The position numbers were made by a program, and so were the translations under genes. From Desulfurococcales archaeon (GTDB lineage Archaea; Thermoproteota; Thermoprotei_A; Sulfolobales; NBVN01), in assembly GCA_021158735.1 (NCBI GenBank), contig JAGGUC010000143.1, positions 1 to 7,261 on the forward strand: DNA of 7,261 nucleotides. Reading direction: 5' to 3'. Numbering within the stretch: the first letter of the stretch is position 1; every line of letters starts with the position of its first letter. The notes under the pieces were generated by a model. That model did no database searches and was not told where the DNA came from. It worked only from the letters and a program-made list of their open reading frames with translations. Shown one piece after another: positions 1 through 5,196 of the stretch.

Positions 1-27
1 TACCTTAAATTTCCTTCTTCCCGACAT
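1..27 (-). CDS. 5' end of a minus-strand gene cut by the window edge
   Basis: Nine in-frame codons starting with ATG (27 to 25 on the minus strand) read MSGRRKFKV and run off the left edge. This is too short to assign a family. Two TATA-like elements lie upstream. One, at 49-56 (CCTTAAAG on the minus strand), would place the transcript start almost on the ATG and give a leaderless mRNA. The other, at 72-80 (GCTTATAAT), would give a leader of about 22 nt containing a purine-rich GGAAGG. The basic N-terminus suits a nucleic-acid-binding or ribosomal protein, but that is only a guess. Confidence 0.4.
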
Positions 28-142
28 GTACTATCTACCCTTCCTAACCTTTAAGGTAGTCCGGAACACTAATTATAAGCTTTAATCCAGTTATGTTTGG
101 TTCTCTGAAAACTTAAGTAGTTTACTGCAGCACCTAGCTATC

Positions 143-150
143 CTTTTAAA
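143..150 (+). promoter_or_regulatory. TATA box of the tRNA-Lys gene
   Basis: CTTTTAAA lies 26-33 bases before the first base of the tRNA. This is the usual spacing of an archaeal TATA box (box A) from its transcription start, so the tRNA appears to be transcribed with little or no 5' leader. Confidence 0.7.
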
Positions 151-174
151 CCCCCTTGTAACAACTTACTATAG

Positions 175-275
<101 letters not shown>

Positions 276-342
276 CACCTTCCCCTACCACAGTAACTTT
301 CTGAACCCGTAGCTTCATGTCAGGCATTACAGCATGTCCAGA

Positions 343-1035
343 TTATGGAAGAATGCTCTCAATTAACACACTTTTTTGAAGTATGTCAGCACTTAGCGGC
401 ATGTCTAGCAACAGAAGCGCCTCCACCAACCTTAACTTAAACCTGTACTGTTCTATAATATTTTTTAGCGCAAAAGCATCGTTCTTCGAGAAAACTACAT
501 GAACAGAAATAACACTTAGTTCACGCTTGATCCTAAGCAATTTCCTTAAACTTTCCCTAACCTCATCGGAGCTCGGCGCCTGAGACCATGTAATTAGTGG
601 TATAGTAAATACACCCAGCCTAAATGCAATTATTGAGGCCAGAGGCAATGAGTAGTCTGATGGTGCAATGATCGCATCTATCTTACTACCAGCGAGAACT
701 TCAACTATTCTATTGCATAAGTACATTCCTACGTACTCCATTAGAATAGGTTTTCCAAGGATCCTCAGTAAGTCGCTGTCATACTTGCTGATAAGCCTAT
801 ACATAAAGTCCTTAACTACCTTCTTATCAAGAAGCTTATTTAACATAGCAACTGCTTTTTCCTCACTGGGAATTATCTCTCCCTGACCATACTTGCTTAG
901 TGTGGGGACCGATATTCTAAGTATGCTGCTTAAGTCCTTGTAGGAATAAACCTCCCTAACTGCAAGTAATGCAATAATCGAATCGAGCCTCCTCATCATA
1001 GATGCTAGCTTCCTGCCTGACCTCCACCTCAGCAT
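343..1035 (-). CDS. HTH protein with degenerate phosphoribosyltransferase-like domain
   Basis: This 230-residue protein probably acts as a transcription regulator. Residues about 18-66 look like an Xre-type helix-turn-helix (YKDLSSILRISVPTLSKY as the two-helix core). Residues about 95-212 resemble a type I phosphoribosyltransferase fold: KIDAIIAPSDYSLPLASIIAFRLGV in two adjoining pieces (118-128 and 129-142) matches the strand-helix that precedes the active site. The acidic PRPP-binding loop expected near 176-192 is absent; the segment reads VHVVFSKNDAFAL, so catalysis is unlikely and the domain may only sense a ligand. The layout recalls the HTH-PRTase regulators of archaea such as GfcR, but I cannot claim orthology. 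The ATG at 1035 is favoured over Met13 or Met14 because a TATA box about 35 bases upstream gives a short leader of about 9 nt. Confidence 0.75.
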   Translation of the reverse strand: MLRWRSGRKLASMMRRLDSIIALLAVREVYSYKDLSSILRISVPTLSKYGQGEIIPSEEKAVAMLNKLLDKKVVKDFMYRLISKYDSDLLRILGKPILMEYVGMYLCNRIVEVLAGSKIDAIIAPSDYSLPLASIIAFRLGVFTIPLITWSQAPSSDEVRESLRKLLRIKRELSVISVHVVFSKNDAFALKNIIEQYRFKLRLVEALLLLDMPLSADILQKSVLIESILP

Positions 1036-1065
1036 TGATAAAACCCTAGAACATGTACAGTTGAA

Positions 1066-1076
1066 GATAAATATAC
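1066..1076 (-). promoter_or_regulatory. TATA box of the HTH-PRTase gene (possibly bidirectional)
   Basis: On the minus strand this reads GGTATATTTAT and is centred about 27 bases before a start point near 1044, just ahead of the ATG at 1035. It is A/T-symmetrical, so it could also fire rightward with a start near 1098, where a weak C/D-like arrangement begins. Confidence 0.55.
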
Positions 1077-1194
1077 CTTAGCCAACTATTATTTAAGGGA
1101 TGATTAGGGTCTATAAGCGCTGAGCTGAGTGATGACTAACCCACGCTATGACTTTAAGGCAGTCCTACATTATGCTTAGCGTTAAGGTTTTACA

Positions 1195-1208
1195 AGGCTT
1201 CGAAGCCT
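1195..1208. repeat. 14-bp perfect palindrome
   Basis: AGGCTTCGAAGCCT is its own reverse complement. It lies a few bases beyond the 3' end of the C/D sRNA at 1217-1265, reading on the minus strand. It could be a protein-binding site or form a short hairpin that marks the RNA end. No T-run follows it on the minus strand, so a simple terminator is not supported. Confidence 0.5.
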
Positions 1209-1216
1209 GGTATCGG

Positions 1217-1265
1217 TCAGACAAATGCCTTCTCATCAGCATTCAGGTCCGGAGGTAGTCATCAC
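1217..1265 (-). ncRNA. Box C/D guide sRNA (sRNA-1)
   Basis: Read on the minus strand all four boxes are perfect. C box GTGATGA is 1265-1259 and is followed by a 12-nt guide, CTACCTCCGGAC. D' box CTGA is 1246-1243, then a 4-nt spacer. C' box TGATGA is 1238-1233, followed by a 12-nt guide, GAAGGCATTTGT. D box CTGA is 1220-1217. This is the standard archaeal layout for the L7Ae-Nop5-fibrillarin 2'-O-methylation particle. The D guide is complementary over about 10 bases to CAAAUGCCUU, a conserved stretch of archaeal 23S domain IV near E. coli 1936-1945. Counting five bases from the D box, the target would be the A just before UGCC. I have no confident target for the D' guide. A TATA-like CATATTAAC at 1297-1289 lies about 27 bases before the expected start. 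Confidence 0.9.
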
Positions 1266-1273
1266 TATATTTA

Positions 1274-1585
1274 ATGTCTTTTAGAGGGTTAATATGTGGA
1301 CTATCAATGCGGTGGAGAAGGATAGTTAAGGCAGTAGCTACTCCGATGCCAGCGCTACTGTATGCTGTAGCTTGGTTCGCTCTTCAGCCTCTGCTGCTAC
1401 GAGCAGTACATAATCTGTCTACCGCAGAACTGGGTTCAGGCTATATCGCACAGGTGATATCTACGGCAATTTACATTATAGCCAACATACTCTGGATGGC
1501 TAGCTGGTATAAGCTGACAAAGTACTTAAGAAGTAGAATTGCCGTAGGTAGAGTGCCATCAAATAACACAAGGAACTCTGCTTAA
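1274..1585 (+). CDS. Small two-helix membrane protein, unknown
   Basis: The ORF encodes up to 103 residues and I do not recognise a family. Two hydrophobic segments are clear, at residues about 19-42 and 58-79. Basic residues sit before the first (MRWRRIVK) and after the second (KLTKYLRSR), which fits both termini being cytoplasmic under the positive-inside rule. Trp- and Tyr-rich edges support real membrane segments. The ATG at 1274 directly abuts a TATA-like ACTATATTTA (1264-1273). If that element is the promoter, transcription would start near 1295 and the ATG at 1307 (Met12) would be the true start, giving 92 residues. The gene is squeezed between two opposite-strand C/D sRNA genes and shares no operon. 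It could be a chance ORF. Confidence 0.5.
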   Translation: MSFRGLICGLSMRWRRIVKAVATPMPALLYAVAWFALQPLLLRAVHNLSTAELGSGYIAQVISTAIYIIANILWMASWYKLTKYLRSRIAVGRVPSNNTRNSA

Positions 1586-1590
1586 TTGAC

Positions 1591-1641
1591 TCAGAGCTAC
1601 AGTGGGTCATCACTTGTCAGACCGCCCGTCGAAGACATCAC
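1591..1641 (-). ncRNA. Box C/D guide sRNA (sRNA-2), predicted 16S decoding-centre guide
   Basis: On the minus strand: C box GTGATGT (1641-1635, last base off consensus), 14-nt guide, D' box CTGA (1620-1617), 3-nt spacer CAA, C' box GTGATGA (1613-1607), 12-nt guide CCCACTGTAGCT, D box CTGA (1594-1591). The D' guide ends in CGACGGGCGGT, complementary to ACCGCCCGUCG. That is the near-universal 16S sequence around E. coli 1398-1408, the region used for universal 1392/1406 primers. The fifth base from the D' box pairs with C1402, so 2'-O-methylation at that residue is predicted. The D guide would fit AGCUACAGUGGG; this resembles the conserved GCUACAAUGG segment of 16S near 1230, but mismatches leave it open. 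The gene begins about 9 bases after the leuS stop codon. Confidence 0.88.
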
Positions 1642-1649
1642 AGCCAGTA

Positions 1650-4595
1650 CTACTGTTCCTCTGAGAAAATATAAATGGCAGGTCTCCACGGAATTGCTGT
1701 GAACTTTCTTCCTCCGTAATCAGGTGCTGACCTATCTGTCGATACGTACACCTCAGCTATCTTGACTCCTGCTTTGGACTCTATGTAATTTCTAAATAAC
1801 CTTAAGGTCTCCTGCTCGTCGATTCCATTAATCTTCCTTAAGATGTCCAAGAGTTCGGGTCTGAGCTGACTCACAGTATCCTGCAGCATTTTAGCTAGCT
1901 TAGGTAAGTTCTTTTTCGGCATTTCCGGTAGCTCACTCATTAGTTCCTTTATTATGTCGCGCATTCCTGCACCTGATGTTAGCTTCTGGTGCACTAGGAA
2001 TAGTACTCTGTACGTTTCCCTTGGCACTACGTAAATTACTGCTCTATCGCCTCTAACTACCTTACTCAATTCTTTTAAGTCCTGAATGAGCTTCTCAACA
2101 TACTCAACCATCACCTCGGCATCCAGATGCCTTGCTAGGTCTTCAGGGTCAGGCCACTGCTCAGTAACTACTAAGGTCTCCTCACCCAGCCTATGCCATA
2201 ATTCCTCAGCAAAGAAGGGTGTGTAGGGTGCCATCATCTTAACCCAAGTTTTAATGTACTTGATTATGACCTCACTGGGCTCGTCAACCATGCTTAAGTA
2301 CTTTCTTAGGTCATGAAACATCAGGTAGAATATCCTAATGCCTGCTGCCCTGACCCTCACTTTGTCTAGCTCACTACACGCCTCAGCAACATGATGTGCG
2401 AGCCTAGACTCCAGCCACCTCTCTGGAACTCCATAAGAACTACTTAACTTCCTGCCTGCTAAGTCTTTTACTAACTCCTCTATTTCCCTCAACTTCTCTG
2501 GTATCTGTTTGAACCTATCATAATCAAAGCTGAGGTCCTGCTCTACCTCTGCCTCTATAGCGAATCCTAGCCTTGTGGCATCAGGTGAGAACTCCTCGAT
2601 CAGTCCCTTTAAGATCCAGATATTCCCTTTTGACTTAGACATTTTTTCTCCACGTATCAGCACCCATCCATTAGCTACTATCTGCTTAGGCCACTTCCCC
2701 GGAGGAAATACAGCTACATGGTTAAATATGAAGAACGTAAGGTGGTTCGGTATCAAGTCCTTACCACTGTGTCTTGAGTCAAGTGGATACCAGTAATTAA
2801 ACTCCTCCCTTAAATCACGAAGAATACCAGCAGGAATTCTTAATTTCCCGGAGAGCTCTGCTGGGTCACCCTCACCTAACATTACATAGTCCCAGAACTC
2901 CTCAGTTAATGAGCTAGGCTTGATCCCGTAACCTCTTATTTTATGAATTACTGTATAGAATGCCATGTAGATCGTTGAGTCGCTTAGAGATTCTATCACC
3001 CACCCCCTCTCCCAGGGAAGCTCAGTTCCCAACCCCCTTGTGCGGGCACATGCCTTAGCCTTAAGCCAGTCAATTACAGCCCAGAACTGACTTCTTGCCT
3101 CCTCAGGAACGACCCTCATCCTAGACAGTGCCTTCTTAGAAAGGACCTTCCATTCCTTATTGCCGTAATCTATGAACCACTGATTCCTCAGTATTTTAAC
3201 AACTATTTCTGTACCGCACCTACAGTATACAGGAGCATTCAGTATTTCATACATGGTTTCAGCTATTCCCTTAGTAAGCATGAACCCCTTGATCTTCTCT
3301 CTAGCCTCACTGACTTTTTTACCTGCTATGCTCTTTGCTGTAAATTCCGCTACCTCATCATCACTAACTAACCTATCTAAGTCGAACCTCATGATCCCTG
3401 ATTCATACTCTACTCTATAGATCTCCTTTGTGGCCCTATCAAGCAGGTCCGTGTTCTCCTGCGACACAACATTAAATTTCTCAACCGCATCCCTTGCTGG
3501 AATGTCACTGTACCCGCTAACAATGATCAACGGTATGGGTTCTAATTCCTCAGGCCACCTTCCAGACTCACCCACATAATCTCTCAATGCTGCGTAATCA
3601 TACGGTGCATGTGCAGGAACACTCATTACTAGCCCAGTGCCGAACTTAGGATCAACAAACACCGCCTCTAAGATCTTGACCTTACGTCCAGTAACAGGGT
3701 TAACCGCATACTTCCCTATAAGCTCCGATGGGTTAATATCTCCCAAGTACTTAATCTTCATCTGGTACTTTAGCTTGTTGAGTGCCTCATCAGCTATGAT
3801 CCACCTTTCATATTTCTTACTGGCCTCTACCTCGCATATACAGTACCTCACGTTTGGGTTGATCCACAGGTTGGTTACTCCATAAACGGTCTCTGGCCTC
3901 AGTGTAGCAACAGGCAACACCACATCACTGTTATCAAGCCTGAATTTTATCACGACCATCTCACTTATCTCTGGCTCCACATCATCCTTAGTGTCATGCA
4001 TTCCTACAGGCATTTCGTGCCTGGGACACCAGCCTACTGGGTGTGACCCTCTGACAATGTAGCCCTTCTTTCTTAATTTCTCGAATTGCCAACGTATGAA
4101 TGCCTTAAATTCATCATCTATGCTTGTGAACTCCCTGCGCCAGTCAATAGACAGTCCGTAATCCTTCATAGCTTCCTTTGACTCGCTGTGGAAGTACTTA
4201 GCGAGCCTCAAGGGATCGGTTAATTTCTTAAGTACATCTATATCAACGGAGAAGCTTTCTGCTAATTTACTAATGTACTTCATGTCACCTGAGGAGATCT
4301 TCTCAGCCATAGACAGAATAGGTGTTCCTGTATAGTGGAAGCCCATGGGAAAGAGGACACAGTAACCCCTAGCCCTCTTATACCTTGCGAGAATATCAGG
4401 TATAACGTACGTTCGCGCATGCCCTATGTGTATCGGGCCGTTAGGATACATGAACGCAGCCGTAACGAAGAACTTCGGCTTGCCTGGCTCTGGGTCAGCG
4501 TCGAATACTCTTTTCTCTTCCCAGATCTTTCTCCACTTAAGTGCTATGTCCTTGAGGTACTTAATGTACTCATTATCGCCACTGCCGCTAGCAAT
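1650..4595 (-). CDS. leuS: Leucyl-tRNA synthetase, archaeal type
   Basis: This cytoplasmic enzyme charges tRNA-Leu with leucine using ATP. With the start proposed here it has 981 residues, near the usual archaeal length. The class I signature HIGH is at 56-59 and KMSKS at 651-655. The CP1 editing domain lies between, with TLRPET at 231-236 and GTGLVMSVPAH at 319-329, followed by the conserved Asp near 333. A CRCG zinc-type motif precedes the return to the catalytic core. Helical anticodon-binding and C-terminal tRNA-contacting regions follow. The first in-frame ATG (4451) would cut off WEEKRVFDADPEPGKPKFF, the family's first conserved block and first Rossmann strand, so it cannot be the start. 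The frame is open back to a TGA at 4604-4602 and has no ATG, GTG or TTG. The ATT at 4595 has GGTGA exactly six bases upstream. The stop is TAG at 1652-1650. Confidence 0.93.
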   Translation of the reverse strand: MASGSGDNEYIKYLKDIALKWRKIWEEKRVFDADPEPGKPKFFVTAAFMYPNGPIHIGHARTYVIPDILARYKRARGYCVLFPMGFHYTGTPILSMAEKISSGDMKYISKLAESFSVDIDVLKKLTDPLRLAKYFHSESKEAMKDYGLSIDWRREFTSIDDEFKAFIRWQFEKLRKKGYIVRGSHPVGWCPRHEMPVGMHDTKDDVEPEISEMVVIKFRLDNSDVVLPVATLRPETVYGVTNLWINPNVRYCICEVEASKKYERWIIADEALNKLKYQMKIKYLGDINPSELIGKYAVNPVTGRKVKILEAVFVDPKFGTGLVMSVPAHAPYDYAALRDYVGESGRWPEELEPIPLIIVSGYSDIPARDAVEKFNVVSQENTDLLDRATKEIYRVEYESGIMRFDLDRLVSDDEVAEFTAKSIAGKKVSEAREKIKGFMLTKGIAETMYEILNAPVYCRCGTEIVVKILRNQWFIDYGNKEWKVLSKKALSRMRVVPEEARSQFWAVIDWLKAKACARTRGLGTELPWERGWVIESLSDSTIYMAFYTVIHKIRGYGIKPSSLTEEFWDYVMLGEGDPAELSGKLRIPAGILRDLREEFNYWYPLDSRHSGKDLIPNHLTFFIFNHVAVFPPGKWPKQIVANGWVLIRGEKMSKSKGNIWILKGLIEEFSPDATRLGFAIEAEVEQDLSFDYDRFKQIPEKLREIEELVKDLAGRKLSSSYGVPERWLESRLAHHVAEACSELDKVRVRAAGIRIFYLMFHDLRKYLSMVDEPSEVIIKYIKTWVKMMAPYTPFFAEELWHRLGEETLVVTEQWPDPEDLARHLDAEVMVEYVEKLIQDLKELSKVVRGDRAVIYVVPRETYRVLFLVHQKLTSGAGMRDIIKELMSELPEMPKKNLPKLAKMLQDTVSQLRPELLDILRKINGIDEQETLRLFRNYIESKAGVKIAEVYVSTDRSAPDYGGRKFTAIPWRPAIYIFSEEQ
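1666..1676 (-). promoter_or_regulatory. TATA box of sRNA-2 inside the 3' end of leuS
   Basis: On the minus strand ATTTATATTTT covers the last leuS codons. Its centre lies about 27 bases before position 1644, three bases ahead of the sRNA-2 C box. The sRNA may therefore have its own promoter rather than being trimmed from the leuS mRNA. The A/T content could also merely reflect the codons for Ile, Tyr, Ile and Phe. Confidence 0.45.
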
Positions 4596-4601
4596 AATAT
4601 C

Positions 4602-4606
4602 TCACC
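4602..4606 (-). promoter_or_regulatory. Ribosome binding site that fixes the leuS start
   Basis: GGTGA on the minus strand is complementary to the archaeal 16S 3' end (UCACC). Six bases separate it from the ATT at 4595. The Nog1-like gene in this window has the same GGTGA with the same six-base gap before its ATG, which supports the unusual start. Confidence 0.55.
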
Positions 4607-4630
4607 ACAAGATAGCTATGTGAGTATTCC

Positions 4631-4637
4631 TATTTAA
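4631..4637 (-). promoter_or_regulatory. Probable TATA box of leuS
   Basis: TTAAATA on the minus strand, within CCTTAAATAGG, is centred near 4634. Transcription would start near 4607, just ahead of the GGTGA, leaving a leader of about 12 nt before the proposed AUU start. Confidence 0.5.
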
Positions 4638-4676
4638 GGATTAATGAGCGGGGTCAAGTGTGGTGTTTTAAGGTAG

Positions 4677-4724
4677 TCAGTACTGCGGGGTATATCACCA
4701 CTCATTCCGTGTTCCGTTCATCAC
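4677..4724 (-). ncRNA. Box C/D guide sRNA (sRNA-3)
   Basis: On the minus strand: C box GTGATGA (4724-4718, perfect), 12-nt guide ACGGAACACGGA, D' box ATGA (4705-4702, one base off CTGA), 3-nt spacer, C' box GTGATAT (4698-4692, degenerate), 11-nt guide ACCCCGCAGTA, D box CTGA (4680-4677, perfect). The terminal C and D boxes that nucleate L7Ae binding are intact, and only the internal D'/C' pair is relaxed, which is the common pattern in archaea. Predicted target sequences are UCCGUGUUCCGU, modified at its fifth base U, and UACUGCGGGGU, modified at its fifth base G. I could not place either in rRNA or tRNA. A symmetrical TATA element at 4747-4758 lies at the right distance upstream. Confidence 0.75.
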
Positions 4725-4746
4725 CCAGTCATAATAACTTAGTGAG

Positions 4747-4758
4747 CCTTAATTAAGG
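4747..4758. promoter_or_regulatory. Symmetrical TATA element CCTTAATTAAGG, probable divergent promoter
   Basis: This perfect 12-bp palindrome is centred at 4752-4753. About 27 bases to the left is position 4726, two bases before the sRNA-3 C box. About 27 bases to the right is position 4779, just ahead of the GGAG and ATG of the AbrB-type gene. One TATA core could thus recruit polymerase in both directions, or the palindrome may also be an operator. Confidence 0.5.
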
Positions 4759-4790
4759 TACATAACCAGAATTAACTTAGGGAGTTCTTA

Positions 4791-5168
4791 ATGCGGGCTA
4801 TTGTTAAGATAGATCCTAAGGGAAGAATAACGATACCCTTATACATCCGCGAGTCAGTAGGTCTTGAGCCGTTCTCTTATGCGGAAGTTGAAGTAGGTAG
4901 TGATGGCAAGTCTATTGTAATCAAGCCTATTTCCAGGTCGGGGGAAGTTCTAATAGATTTTAAGGTATCCTTAAGCAACATTAACGACTTCATGAAAGTA
5001 TTGAAAACACTGTTAGCTGAGGGTGTTGAGGTGAGACTGCTTAAGTGCAGGTCCTCAGCGGACAATGAATATGACTGCGTACTCACGCTAACTTTACTCG
5101 ACAGGTCGCTCGCCGAACACCTAGAGAACAAGCTTAAGTGTGAAGGCATTAAAGCTGAGATTCTCTAA
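4791..5168 (+). CDS. AbrB/SpoVT-type DNA-binding protein with ACT-like C-terminal domain
   Basis: A 125-residue protein, probably a transcription regulator. Residues 1-47 form the swapped-hairpin AbrB/MazE fold: KIDPKGRITIP at 6-16, then a helix turn and a closing KSIVIKP strand at 40-46. Residues about 52-125 show a strand-helix-strand-strand-helix-strand order (LIDFKVS, NDFMKVLKTLLAEG, VEVRLLKC, YDCVLTLTL, LAEHLENKLKCEG, KAEIL) that resembles an ACT domain, a ligand-sensing module; this is fold-level inference. The ATG has GGAG at 4781-4784, six bases upstream. The DUF72 gene follows after 28 bases (19 if its upstream GTG is used), so the two are probably co-transcribed. The palindromic promoter just upstream may be its own binding site. 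Confidence 0.75.
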   Translation: MRAIVKIDPKGRITIPLYIRESVGLEPFSYAEVEVGSDGKSIVIKPISRSGEVLIDFKVSLSNINDFMKVLKTLLAEGVEVRLLKCRSSADNEYDCVLTLTLLDRSLAEHLENKLKCEGIKAEIL

Positions 5169-5196
5169 AAGACCATAAAATACCGGGGTGCCATAC

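Noticed and set aside
276..342. C/D sRNA in the gap between the tRNA and the regulator gene
   Set aside because: A CTGA is present on each strand, but no C box occurs at a workable distance.
1195..1208. Palindrome as an intrinsic terminator for sRNA-1
   Set aside because: No T-run follows on the minus strand, and archaeal termination depends mainly on T-tracts rather than hairpins.
2575..2796. Plus-strand ORFs opposite leuS (also near 3637-3885, 4335-4637 and 4426-4623)
   Set aside because: They are open frames on the non-coding strand of a well-conserved gene, with no family features, ribosome binding site or promoter.
4449..4451. ATG at 4451 as the leuS start
   Set aside because: It falls inside the first catalytic strand, eight residues before HIGH (7 from the H of HIGH), and would discard a conserved N-terminal block that is clearly encoded upstream in the same frame.
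4706..4717. sRNA-3 D' guide targeting the conserved large-subunit rRNA segment containing ACACGGA
   Set aside because: The guide resembles the sense strand of that segment rather than its complement, so it could not pair with it.
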